Assembly: GCA_015494735.1 (NCBI GenBank)
Contig: WGAQ01000159.1
Location: 1 to 46,450, forward strand
Direction: 5' to 3'
Origin: Caldifarciminota bacterium
GTDB taxonomy: Bacteria; Hydrothermota; Hydrothermia; LBFQ01; DSFT01
DNA length: 46,450 nt
The notes beneath the pieces are model-generated. The model saw only the letters and a program-made list of their open reading frames with translations. It ran no database searches and had not been told where the DNA came from. Made by a program: the position numbers and the translations under genes. Position 1 is the stretch's first letter. Every line of letters begins with the position of its first letter. This document shows positions 34,040-42,555 of this stretch, piece by piece.

Positions 34040-34920
34040 ATATTTTGACGGCCTTCTTCGCAGGGGTGATTTCCTTCCTCTCCCCCTGCGTCTTTCCACT
34101 GATACCTTCGTATATTGCATACGTAGGTGGTGTTTCGGTACTCTCCGGCGAGAGAAGGGGCGTATCCCTCAGCACCATAATCAACCTCCTCCTCTTCATA
34201 CTGGGCTTCTCCCTGGTATTCATAGCATTCGGAGCCGGAGCCACCTTCATCGGACAGTTCATGGCGAAGAACAAGATGCTCCTGGCGAAGGTGGCGGGAA
34301 CGGTCATAGTCCTGTTCGGACTGAGTTTCATGGGCGTCTTCAACAAACGCATGAAAAGGGAATATCCCCTGCGGGTCAAAGTCCTCGGATGGCTCTCCCT
34401 CGTGGCATTCGCAGTGGCCCTGTACATATTCTTCTTCTCCCGGTACGATTCCCTCATCATGGGCCTCATATACCTGACACTGGTCTCCGCTTTCGCCTAC
34501 CTGCTGAACTACCTGTCCATCATCACTTTCGAATTCCTGAATTACGAGGCCAAATTCCAGTATCAGGCCAAGAAGTCCACCTACATGACCTCCTTCATCC
34601 TGGGTCTGTCATTCGCTTTCGGATGGACCCCATGCATCGGTCCCATACTGGCCGCCATCATTGCCATGGCTGCGGTCCAGGAGACGGTGATGCAGGGTAT
34701 CATCCTCCTGGCATTCTACTCTCTGGGTCTCGGACTCCCCTTCTTCATATCCGGGATACTGGTGGACCTGCTCCTCAAGAGCCTGAAGGCCATCCGGAAG
34801 TACTTCCGCCTCATAGAAATCATCGCGGGGGTCATGCTCATCGTCATAGGAGTTCTCATATACACGGACCTCCTGCAGCAACTGGCATACCTCCTTCCGG
34901 ACCTGGGGCTGGAGTACTGA
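34027..34920 (+). CDS. CcdA/DsbD-type thiol-disulfide membrane protein
   Basis: The protein has 297 residues with seven to eight transmembrane helices. The paired redox cysteines lie in FLSPCVFPLIPSY (N-terminal) and GWTPCIGPILAA (C-terminal), the hallmarks of the CcdA/DsbD membrane domain that carries electrons from thioredoxin across the membrane. It is longer than the usual 220-240 residues because of an extra segment (about 115-185). Likely roles are cytochrome c maturation or reduction of periplasmic disulfides; no partner thioredoxin-like gene is adjacent. Confidence 0.9.
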   Translation: MDGLNILTAFFAGVISFLSPCVFPLIPSYIAYVGGVSVLSGERRGVSLSTIINLLLFILGFSLVFIAFGAGATFIGQFMAKNKMLLAKVAGTVIVLFGLSFMGVFNKRMKREYPLRVKVLGWLSLVAFAVALYIFFFSRYDSLIMGLIYLTLVSAFAYLLNYLSIITFEFLNYEAKFQYQAKKSTYMTSFILGLSFAFGWTPCIGPILAAIIAMAAVQETVMQGIILLAFYSLGLGLPFFISGILVDLLLKSLKAIRKYFRLIEIIAGVMLIVIGVLIYTDLLQQLAYLLPDLGLEY

Positions 34921-36254
34921 TGTTCCAGGAAATCATTCTCCCCTTTGCCACGGTGCTCTCGGCTTTCGGAGGAAACTTCGAGATATTCATCGGAACAGAA
35001 GGAGCAGTGGCCATATACAGCACATCGATGGACAGGGTGGAGTGGTCCCATCCGGTCAGCGGAAGGGTGGAGCATGTCGTGTACTCCAATGGAAGCATTT
35101 ACTTTTACAGCAACGGGAAGCTCTATTCCATATCGAGGGGTTCCGGTCCCCTCGACCCGCCCCTGTCCCTGCGGGACGTTTCCCCTCCCCTGCGAATGGG
35201 CGTTTCCTCAGATGGCCTCGTGGTTCTGGACTATGGCTCCCGGAAGATGTACATAGACCCGGCCGGATTCGAGAAGGACAGGCACTCCGGGGAAATAGAG
35301 TGGGGAGGCTCGTACAGGGATGGGAGCATATACCGGTACCCCCAGATAGAGAACCTTTACCTGTATCGACCATCCATAGGAAAGGTGAAGCCCCTATTCC
35401 TCCTGCCATACAGGGATAGGTGGCTGGTGGGGACGGATGGACTGGGTCTCCTGGTGTTCAACTCCGGCAGTTTATTTCCCTTCGATACAGTCCTGGCTGG
35501 CACCTTCAACGGCAGGTACAACACCTTACGATTTATGGACGGAAAGCTCTTCATCGGAGGGGACAGGGGAATAGATATATACGAATCGGGGAGATTCAAT
35601 TCCATGGCCCTTTCCGGATGCAACGGTCAGGTGGACGAGATATTTCCCATGGGAGGAGAGTACTATGCGGCCGCATGCGGCAGGATATACAGGTTCACCC
35701 CGGATGGCAGGAGTGTGGACCTGACGGGAAATATCGGCTACGAGCGCATAATTCCTCTCAGGGGAAGGGTCTTCATCCTCTACAGGGGAGAATTGTACGA
35801 ATTCACCGGCAGAAGAATAACACGCATCATGAACAGGTGGGTTTACGACGTGGCTTACTGGAGGGGCAGATTCTACGCCATAACGGACAGGGGCATCATC
35901 TCCCTGAAGGACTCATCCACCATAGAACTGGACAGGAAGAGCTGGATAGACAGGAATATAAGGGCATACTCCGACGGCGATACGATTGCGATATGCAGCC
36001 GATTCGGCATAATGCTGTTCGATGGGAAATGGACATTCTTCGAGCAGGGTATGGGTAACATTTACCAGTGCGAGAAGGTGAAGGGGAAGATATTCTCCAT
36101 ATCGTCTTCCGGAGTGTGGACCCTGGACCCGAAGGATGGAAGATGGGACAGGATTCTCCCGAGGCTGGAGAATGTGCGGAGGATGGCATACGGAAACGGC
36201 ATCTACTACTTCATGACTCCAGAAGCCATCTTCGGAGGAATGGATTTCCGATAA
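34920..36254 (+). CDS. Exported beta-propeller-like protein, unknown
   Basis: The protein has 444 residues. The ATG overlaps the stop of the CcdA gene (TGATG). A hydrophobic start (MFQEIILPFATVLSAFGG) is followed by many 40-residue beta repeats of the form G-x-hydrophobic-Y/F ... G-R/K (for example SNGKLYSIS, RGELYEFTGR, DRGIISLKDSS, SSGVWTLDPKDGRW), as in seven-bladed sensor propellers. No catalytic motif is visible. It may be a periplasmic or surface binding protein; the link to pckA-ccdA is only positional. Confidence 0.65.
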   Translation: MFQEIILPFATVLSAFGGNFEIFIGTEGAVAIYSTSMDRVEWSHPVSGRVEHVVYSNGSIYFYSNGKLYSISRGSGPLDPPLSLRDVSPPLRMGVSSDGLVVLDYGSRKMYIDPAGFEKDRHSGEIEWGGSYRDGSIYRYPQIENLYLYRPSIGKVKPLFLLPYRDRWLVGTDGLGLLVFNSGSLFPFDTVLAGTFNGRYNTLRFMDGKLFIGGDRGIDIYESGRFNSMALSGCNGQVDEIFPMGGEYYAAACGRIYRFTPDGRSVDLTGNIGYERIIPLRGRVFILYRGELYEFTGRRITRIMNRWVYDVAYWRGRFYAITDRGIISLKDSSTIELDRKSWIDRNIRAYSDGDTIAICSRFGIMLFDGKWTFFEQGMGNIYQCEKVKGKIFSISSSGVWTLDPKDGRWDRILPRLENVRRMAYGNGIYYFMTPEAIFGGMDFR

Positions 36255-36262
36255 AATCACTG

Positions 36263-36268
36263 TATAAT
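36263..36268 (+). promoter_or_regulatory. TATAAT six bases before the SufT-like gene
   Basis: A consensus -10 ending six bases before the ATG at 36275, without a Shine-Dalgarno site. Confidence 0.6.
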
Positions 36269-36274
36269 TTGAGC

Positions 36275-36616
36275 ATGGCAGAGGACAGGAAGGACAACTC
36301 CAGAGTGAAAAGAGAGGACATCATCGAGGTTTTAAAGACCGTTTACGACCCGGAAATACCCCTCAACATTTACGACCTGGGGTTGATATATGGCATAGAG
36401 ATTTCGGATGATGGAAAGGTCCACATACTCATGACCCTCACGGCGCCCGGATGCCCCATAGCCGACAGCCTGATTTACGAAATCAGGGACAAACTCATGC
36501 AACTGGAAGGGGTGAAGAATGTGGATGTGGAACTCACCTTCGACCCCCCATGGTCCCTCGAAAGGATAACGGATGAGGGGAAAGAGATACTCAGAACATT
36601 CGGCTTCAACATCTGA
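36275..36616 (+). CDS. SufT/MIP18-family (DUF59) iron-sulfur assembly protein
   Basis: The protein has 113 residues. The DUF59 core is complete: VLKTVYDPEIPLNIYDLGLI, LTAPGCPIADSL and DVELTFDPPWS. Members (SufT, PaaD, MIP18) help load Fe-S clusters into target proteins. Complex I and RlmN in this window are Fe-S enzymes that could need it. It stands alone, and its stop is three bases from the convergent stop of the kinase gene. Confidence 0.9.
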   Translation: MAEDRKDNSRVKREDIIEVLKTVYDPEIPLNIYDLGLIYGIEISDDGKVHILMTLTAPGCPIADSLIYEIRDKLMQLEGVKNVDVELTFDPPWSLERITDEGKEILRTFGFNI

Positions 36617-36619
36617 TAC

Positions 36620-37834
36620 TCAGAGGAAGAAGTACAATCCGATTGCAGCAAGGATTATCAGAAGGAGCACAACGAACAGTCCCACGAGCAACTTCTTCCA
36701 CCCTCCGCTCGATGCCTCCACCTCCTCGAATTCGAATTCGGCCTCTTCCTCCTCTTCATCTATGGGTATGAACTGGGTAATCTTCATTCCGGCCACCTCT
36801 TCCTCCGACACCACACCGCCCCTCGTCGCATATCCACCTTCGGGAACCTCTATCTCCTCCACCCTGTAGCTGTCGTCCTTAACTATACCGGTGTCCAGAA
36901 TGGCCTTTATGAATTCCGCCGCACTCTGATACCTCTCCGATGGAACCTTGTCTATGGCCTTCATCACTATCCTGTCCACCTCCGGAGGCACTTCCGGATT
37001 CAGGCGGGATGGGGGAGGCGCCTCTCCGGAGAAAACCTTTCTCTGCAGGACCCAGATACTCTCGTTCTTCTCCTGCTTCTGGTCCCTGGACTTCTTCTTT
37101 ATGTATGCCAGGTCCTTCTCATCGAGATAGTATGGTGTCTTACCTGTGAGCATCTCGTAAAGGATGACTCCGACGGAGTATATATCGCTCCTGTGGTCCC
37201 ACCTTCCCTTGAACTGCTCCGGAGCCATGTACTCGGGGGTTCCTGGAATCCTCTTCTCCCTCCTGGCGGAGCCCATAACTATATCGGCGATGCCGAAATC
37301 CAGCAGATAAACCCTCCCATCCGTCGAGAGCATCACGTTGCTGGGCTTGATGTCCCTGTGTATGATGCGCTTTTTGTGAGCATAATCCAGGGCCTTCAGA
37401 ATCTCCACCGTAATCCTGAGGGCTTCCTGTACGGGCAGCTTCCCCCTCTCCCTGATGTAGGTGTCGAGGGTTATGCCATTCACATAGTACATCACGATGT
37501 AGAATCGGCCCTTGTGCTCTCCGAAATCGTAAACCTTGACGATGTTGGGATGGTCCAGTTCCTGAGCCACCATCTGGGCCTCTTTGTAGAACATGGTCCG
37601 GGCCTCTTCATCCAGAGTCATGTCTCCCTTGAGAATCTTGAGAGCCACCTTCCTCCTGAGGGTTATCTGCTCTGCTTCGTAAACGTCCGCCATCCCCCCC
37701 GATGCTATCTTCTTCCTTATCCTGTACTTGCCCCCTACGATTTCCCCGATGTTTATCTCCGGAAGTTTTACTTCCTTCTTCTCACCCTTTTTCACTTCCT
37801 TCCTGACCGCGTCCTTCTCCTTCTCTTTCATCAT
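36620..37834 (-). CDS. Hanks-type serine/threonine protein kinase, C-terminally anchored
   Basis: The protein has 404 residues. After a charged N terminus come the glycine loop (SGGMADVYEAE, 45-55), Lys66 (VALKILK), HRDIKPSN with catalytic Asp161, DFG at 179-181 and GTPEYMAPEQ. An acidic linker (DEEEEEAEFEFEEVE) precedes a single transmembrane helix at the very C terminus, with no extracellular sensor. The kinase thus faces the cytoplasm on the membrane. It is the last gene of the operon and overlaps the PP2C stop by 4 nt, so kinase and phosphatase are a matched pair. Confidence 0.95.
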   Translation of the reverse strand: MMKEKEKDAVRKEVKKGEKKEVKLPEINIGEIVGGKYRIRKKIASGGMADVYEAEQITLRRKVALKILKGDMTLDEEARTMFYKEAQMVAQELDHPNIVKVYDFGEHKGRFYIVMYYVNGITLDTYIRERGKLPVQEALRITVEILKALDYAHKKRIIHRDIKPSNVMLSTDGRVYLLDFGIADIVMGSARREKRIPGTPEYMAPEQFKGRWDHRSDIYSVGVILYEMLTGKTPYYLDEKDLAYIKKKSRDQKQEKNESIWVLQRKVFSGEAPPPSRLNPEVPPEVDRIVMKAIDKVPSERYQSAAEFIKAILDTGIVKDDSYRVEEIEVPEGGYATRGGVVSEEEVAGMKITQFIPIDEEEEEAEFEFEEVEASSGGWKKLLVGLFVVLLLIILAAIGLYFFL

Positions 37835-38613
37835 AAAACCTCCAGAAGAGCCTTCACCCTGTCTATAAGACCGGCTTCGCTCTTCAAAATTTCCACCACC
37901 ACCACGGTTATGTTATCCTCTCCACCCCTGCTGTTGGCCAGTTCTATTATCAGGTCCACAGCATCCTTTGGACTGTACTTCCTGAGGATTTCCTTCAATT
38001 CGTCGTTCGTGAAGTATATGTAGGCCCCATCGCTCGCCAGGAGGAACTTGTCTCCATCCACCACGAGCCCGGTATATAGTTTGGGAATCACAATTTCCTT
38101 GTACCCCAGGGCCTTGGTCAGAACGTGCTTGGACGGATGGGTCTCCGCATCCTCCGGGGACAGGGCACCCCTCTTGACCAAAGCCATGGCCTGGGTGTCG
38201 TCTTCCGTAATCTGTCTGAAGAATCTCCCGTACCTGAGCAGGTAAGCCCTGGTATCTCCCACGTGGACTATGTAGTACCGCTTCCCATAGATGAAGAGGG
38301 CCGTAAAGGTGGTCATGGCCCCGTAGTATTCCTCGCTCGTGCTGACCCTGTAGGTGCTCTTGCTGGCTTCTATAAACGCCTTCTGGAGGAGTTCCACCGG
38401 GTCCCTGATCTTGCCGTAGTACTCCTTCACAGTCTCCACGAAGGTCTGGGTGGCCTCATAACTGGCCTTATCCCCGGACATTCGACCCCCCAGCCCGTCC
38501 GCCACCACGAACAGACCTATGCTGGGGTCTATGGCGAAGAAATCCTCGTTCTTTGGACGCTTGCGCCCTATATCCGTATTGCCGAATGCCCTTCCCCGTC
38601 CCTTCGTCTTCAC
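37831..38613 (-). CDS. PP2C-family serine/threonine phosphatase
   Basis: The protein has 260 residues. The metal-binding motifs are intact: RPKNEDFF, VVADGLGGRMSG, HVGDTRAYLL, LLASDGAY and GGEDNITVVVVE. The substitution MTTFTAL replaces the usual GTT motif. The start is GTG at 38613, 14 bases after the upstream stop, with a GGAAGG-like site. It should reverse phosphorylation by the kinase encoded next. Confidence 0.93.
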   Translation of the reverse strand: MKTKGRGRAFGNTDIGRKRPKNEDFFAIDPSIGLFVVADGLGGRMSGDKASYEATQTFVETVKEYYGKIRDPVELLQKAFIEASKSTYRVSTSEEYYGAMTTFTALFIYGKRYYIVHVGDTRAYLLRYGRFFRQITEDDTQAMALVKRGALSPEDAETHPSKHVLTKALGYKEIVIPKLYTGLVVDGDKFLLASDGAYIYFTNDELKEILRKYSPKDAVDLIIELANSRGGEDNITVVVVEILKSEAGLIDRVKALLEVL

Positions 38614-38627
38614 CTATGACCTTCCCT

Positions 38628-39014
38628 TCAGGAAGCGAACCAGCCCTTCATCGCCTCCTCGAAGAGGGATGCATAGCGGGAGAGGATGGCTGTAACTATT
38701 CCGAGAGTGGCTTTCTCTCTGGAAACTATCAGATGCAGGTAGAATTCCCCGTTGCTGACGGGCTTGGTCAGCACTATGTGGTTCTCGCTTATCCCAATGA
38801 GGGTCGAAAGGGATGCAGAGGACAGAGCCTCCAGAGCCCGCATCTGGTACCTGGTGGCCTCCATGCTGTACGCAGCCGAAACCTGCAGGTCTATATCCTC
38901 AGCAGACTTGGTCTCCACTACCGTCAATCCCTCCTTACCCTCCACGATGGCTCCCCCGAGAAATCCGGGCACCTCATCCTTCAGATTTTCCAGGAGTTCC
39001 TTCAGTTTCTCCAT
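38628..39014 (-). CDS. Roadblock/LC7-like protein
   Basis: The protein has 128 residues. The alpha-beta-beta-alpha pattern of the roadblock/LC7 fold is visible (LLENLKDEVPGFLGGAIVEGKEGL ... HIVLTKPVSNGEFYLHLIVS), as in MglB and related small-GTPase regulators. It is more divergent than the MglB-like protein at 42065. An AAGGAGG site precedes the ATG, and the start overlaps the upstream stop by one base. Confidence 0.7.
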   Translation of the reverse strand: MEKLKELLENLKDEVPGFLGGAIVEGKEGLTVVETKSAEDIDLQVSAAYSMEATRYQMRALEALSSASLSTLIGISENHIVLTKPVSNGEFYLHLIVSREKATLGIVTAILSRYASLFEEAMKGWFAS

Positions 39015-40153
39015 TATTCCACCTCCTTGGATAGTAATTCAAAGATTCTCTTCAAAACCCTCGAATACTCGACTCGGGCGAGTGAGATAGAAACATTAAC
39101 GAGGGCCATAAGGACAAGGAAACCTCCCTTAAACTCCACGTAAAGCAATCTATTATCCTCCAGTTCTATATATCCAGACACTATCTTCCCCACGGAAAGC
39201 AGCCCGTTGACCAGGGGATAGTAAAGCCCCAGACCATAGAGGAGATTGGCATCTGCATCGTATATCTCCAGAACCTCCATCCTGTCGTCGGAGGCCAGTA
39301 TCTCCCCTATTATGTCCGCTATGGGCTCCGGAAGGGGTTTTACCCGGGGGCCTTCCGCCTTCTCTGCTACGAATTTTCCTATGGATTCCCCCTCCGAATC
39401 GGTTTCCTCCTCTTCCTGAATTATGCCCTCGAATATGGAGCCAGTGAATTCGTACGATTCTTCTCCTCCCCCTTCCATGCTCAAACCGGAGGATTCCTCG
39501 TCTATCTGGGCGAAAATCTCGAGCATCAGATTACTGAAGGGGATATCTATGGTCTTCTTGGGTGGCTTCACCCCCTTTTCCACCGAGAACGTACCTCCCT
39601 CGAGGGAGAATATGACCTTCAGTGCATCGAGCCCCTCTATATCACCGAATCGGGCATGCACTATCTCCCCATCCTGCATGTATATCCTTCCAATTCCGGC
39701 AGCGGAGGAAATGTTTATCACCGCATTGGCCTTTTCCACATTGAGTATGTTCAGCATGTCCGTGATGCTCAGCTCCTTCACCACCCCCCTGAATCCACCC
39801 TTCTCGAGTTTGCGCAGGAGCTGAAGCAGATAATCTATGTCGAAGGGTTTCTCTATGTATTCGACCGCCCCCTTCTCTATGGCGAGCCTCTCCAGTTCAT
39901 CCGAACCCCTGGCGGTCATCACTATGACCCGTATATCCTTATTCCTCTTCTTCGCCTCCTCTATGAGGTCCAGACCCGAAAGCTCGTCCATCTTGATGTC
40001 CGTTATCAATATATCGGCAGGCTCCGTTGAAAGGACTTCTATTGCCCTCCTGGGACTGGTCTCGGTAATCACATCGTAGCCATGTCTCTTGAGGTATCTC
40101 GAAAGCCCCAGGAGGATGTCCTCCTCATCGTCCACTATAAGAACCCTCTTCAT
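39014..40153 (-). CDS. Response regulator with DUF4388 (PATAN) domain and a possible roadblock-like tail
   Basis: The protein has 379 residues. The receiver domain (1-118) has the acidic pocket VDDEED and phosphoacceptor Asp52 (ITDIKMDELSG), with MTARGSDE and IEKPF. Residues about 120-225 match DUF4388/PATAN (KELSITDMLNILNVEK, RIYMQDGEIVHARFGDIEGLDAL). A glutamate-rich linker leads to a C-terminal alpha/beta domain (about 265-379) that may be a roadblock-like fold. No DNA-binding domain exists, so output is by protein contact. It overlaps the histidine kinase gene by 4 nt. Confidence 0.88.
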   Translation of the reverse strand: MKRVLIVDDEEDILLGLSRYLKRHGYDVITETSPRRAIEVLSTEPADILITDIKMDELSGLDLIEEAKKRNKDIRVIVMTARGSDELERLAIEKGAVEYIEKPFDIDYLLQLLRKLEKGGFRGVVKELSITDMLNILNVEKANAVINISSAAGIGRIYMQDGEIVHARFGDIEGLDALKVIFSLEGGTFSVEKGVKPPKKTIDIPFSNLMLEIFAQIDEESSGLSMEGGGEESYEFTGSIFEGIIQEEEETDSEGESIGKFVAEKAEGPRVKPLPEPIADIIGEILASDDRMEVLEIYDADANLLYGLGLYYPLVNGLLSVGKIVSGYIELEDNRLLYVEFKGGFLVLMALVNVSISLARVEYSRVLKRIFELLSKEVE

Positions 40154-41454
40154 TCGTAAGGCCTCCCTTTGAAATAGAGAGTGAAGGTCGTGCCTTTGCC
40201 GGGCTCACTATCCACCTCCACTATGCCCTCGTTATCCTTTACAAGTTTATGGACAACGTAGAGTCCCAGACCGGTTCCCTCCTCCTTGGTGGTGTAAAAT
40301 GGGTAAAAAATCTTATCCTGCCTGTCCTTAGGGATTCCCACTCCGAAGTCCCTGACCTTTATATAGGCGTATTTCTTCGTTGCATCTGCGAATACGCTGG
40401 ACATTCCCGTTTCGATTTGAATTTTACACCCATCTATCCCCCTGCATGCATCTATGGCATTGAGGACCAAATTAATCAGTATCTGCTGGAGGTCCTTCGG
40501 GTCCACAAAGACCTCCACGTCCTCCTTCTCCACGTACTCTATCTCCACCCCCTCCCTGCTGGCCTGCGCCTCCAGTATATTGATGACCTCCTCTATGACC
40601 CCCTTTGCCCGGATATACCGGGGCCTGGAGGTGGAAGGCTTACTGTAAAACAGAAGCTTGGAAATCAAATCGTTGACCCTGTCCACCTGCTTCGAAATTC
40701 TCTGCGCCATTATGCGCTTTTCACCCTCCAGGTCCTGCGCCAGGGTCTGGGCCAGTATCTTGACGCTCGTAAGGGGGTTCTTTATCTCATGGGCGAGGGC
40801 CGCCGCCATTATGCCCACGGAAGTAAGCCTGTCCACCAGGGACATCAAATCCTGCATGCGCTTCTCGTTGGTTATATCCCGGAAGAGCACTATGTAGCCC
40901 TCCACGTTGCGGGAAAAGGGCTTCAAATGAACCAGAAAGTACCTATCCCCCACCTGAACCTCTATGGGCTCCCTGTAACCCCTCGTTTCGTCTGCCTTCG
41001 AGAGGGCCTCCTTTATGAGTTTCTCCACCCCCTCCACTTCCTGAGCATACCTGTTCCTGTAGATTATGGAGCCACCCCTCGAATCGTACAGGACCACTCC
41101 ATAATCTATGGAATTGATGATTTCCTCAGCAAGACCGCTTTTCCTCTCCGGCTTCAGGGAAACATAGAACCCCTTCTCCACGGGTATGACCCTCATGTAG
41201 TAGGTCCTGGACTCCCCATCCGGAGTCCTTATGGGCACCCTCAGGCTCAGGGGCTGCAGACTCCTCCTGCTGTTCTCCAGAAGGCTCCTGACCACCCGCG
41301 CATACCCCGATGGAAAGATGGACAGGAAGTCCTCCTCCTTCCCCAGATGCATCTGCGCCTTCGTATTCCTGTCCACTATGCGAAACTGATTGTCCACTTC
41401 CAGAAGCAGATCGCTGCTCAGGTCCAGAAGCCTCCCTATCGAAACGACGCTCAT
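40150..41454 (-). CDS. PAS-containing sensor histidine kinase
   Basis: The protein has 434 residues. Two PAS-like regions (about 10-105 and 108-200) precede a HisKA domain with His222 (ALAHEIKNPLTSV) and a HATPase domain with N-box NLVLNAIDAC, G1 DFGVGIP and G2 GTGLGLYVV. No transmembrane helix is present, so the kinase is soluble and senses an internal signal or partner protein. It is NtrB/ZraS-like in layout. Its partner is the regulator encoded next. The ATG overlaps the MglA stop by 4 nt. Confidence 0.93.
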   Translation of the reverse strand: MSVVSIGRLLDLSSDLLLEVDNQFRIVDRNTKAQMHLGKEEDFLSIFPSGYARVVRSLLENSRRSLQPLSLRVPIRTPDGESRTYYMRVIPVEKGFYVSLKPERKSGLAEEIINSIDYGVVLYDSRGGSIIYRNRYAQEVEGVEKLIKEALSKADETRGYREPIEVQVGDRYFLVHLKPFSRNVEGYIVLFRDITNEKRMQDLMSLVDRLTSVGIMAAALAHEIKNPLTSVKILAQTLAQDLEGEKRIMAQRISKQVDRVNDLISKLLFYSKPSTSRPRYIRAKGVIEEVINILEAQASREGVEIEYVEKEDVEVFVDPKDLQQILINLVLNAIDACRGIDGCKIQIETGMSSVFADATKKYAYIKVRDFGVGIPKDRQDKIFYPFYTTKEEGTGLGLYVVHKLVKDNEGIVEVDSEPGKGTTFTLYFKGRPYE

Positions 41455-42044
41455 CCCACCTGTGCCTTCTTCACTATCTTGGTCATAACCTGTTTAACAA
41501 CTCCATCGAGGGTCTGGAAGACTCCCTTACCCTCCTTGGCGATGGCTTCGAAGTACGGAACATCCCAGTGGTTGAGGTCTGACTGGAGGGTGGGGATATC
41601 CAGAACGCTGGGCAAATCCCTCTTGTTGTACTGAATGACGAAAGCCAGGGTCTCGATAGGGGTCTTGAACTCCTTCAGGGTCTCCACCATCTCGTTCATA
41701 ATCTTGATGTTGGCCTCCCTCCTGTCCACGGCAGAATCCGCCACGAATACCACACCGTCCGTTCCCTTCAGCACCAGTTTTCGGGATACGCGATAGAATT
41801 CCTGGCCCGGAACCGTGTACAGGTGGAATTTGACCCTGAATCCACTCGGTGTCTTGACCTCCACGGGAAGGAAATCGAAGTACATGGTTCTCTCGCCCTT
41901 GGTGTCCACCGTGACCATCTCGCCCCTGAATTGAGGATTCAACTTCCTGTAGATGTACTTCAGATTCGTGGTCTTTCCACTCAGAGCCGGGCCGTAATAT
42001 ACGATTTTAACATGTATCTCCTTCTTCCTGTGGTCTATCAGCAT
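41451..42044 (-). CDS. mglA: MglA-family small GTPase
   Basis: The protein has 197 residues. The P-loop is GPALSGKT (18-25), switch II region TVPGQEFY (the MglA-specific TVPGQ instead of DTAGQ), and the guanine site NKRD. In Myxococcus and Thermus, MglA-GTP sets cell polarity and its GTPase is stimulated by MglB. Here it lies directly after an MglB-like gene and before a histidine kinase, without motility or pilus genes in the window. Confidence 0.95.
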   Translation of the reverse strand: MLIDHRKKEIHVKIVYYGPALSGKTTNLKYIYRKLNPQFRGEMVTVDTKGERTMYFDFLPVEVKTPSGFRVKFHLYTVPGQEFYRVSRKLVLKGTDGVVFVADSAVDRREANIKIMNEMVETLKEFKTPIETLAFVIQYNKRDLPSVLDIPTLQSDLNHWDVPYFEAIAKEGKGVFQTLDGVVKQVMTKIVKKAQVG

Positions 42045-42064
42045 GGATTCGACCCCCTCTCTGC

Positions 42065-42532
42065 TTATTCCTCATCGAGCAAATCGGTGAAGGACAGTCC
42101 CTCCAGGAAAGAGGTATCTCCACCGAACAATTCCTGCACGTCGGAGTCGGAAGCGGATGCAGCCTGCTCCAGTTCCTCGATGTTCTTCTTTATGAGTCTC
42201 GCAGCCTTCCTCACCTCCACCAGCAGAAGACCCAGAGAGGCATCGGTGGTTATGGAGAGAGCCAGCAGGTAATCCTTGGATATCCTGTACAGGAGGAGCA
42301 TCCTCTCCTTCCCCTTCACGTACACCTCGGAAAGGGAGCCCCCCTTCAGTTCGGAGAGAACCGTGTCTCCCAGCCCCACCAGGGCTGCCGATATGGCCCC
42401 GAAGTTCTCCTCGTTTATTTCCCCTCCCAGTTCCGAGGCCATCACGATTCCCTCCATATTGGCCACAGCGGCCGCCCTTATCTGAGGGACCTTCTTTATC
42501 AGGTCCTGCAGTATCGCTTCTATCTTTTCCAT
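42065..42532 (-). CDS. mglB: MglB-like roadblock/LC7 protein
   Basis: The protein has 155 residues. The roadblock domain spans about 1-120 (ILQDLIKKVPQIRAAAVANM, GIVMASELGG, LLLYRISKDYLLALSI), followed by an acidic tail. MglB dimers act as GTPase-activating proteins for MglA. It lies 20 bases upstream of mglA and is followed by it on the same strand. Confidence 0.88.
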   Translation of the reverse strand: MEKIEAILQDLIKKVPQIRAAAVANMEGIVMASELGGEINEENFGAISAALVGLGDTVLSELKGGSLSEVYVKGKERMLLLYRISKDYLLALSITTDASLGLLLVEVRKAARLIKKNIEELEQAASASDSDVQELFGGDTSFLEGLSFTDLLDEE

Positions 42533-42555
42533 AATAACCCCCTTACTTGCTTAAC

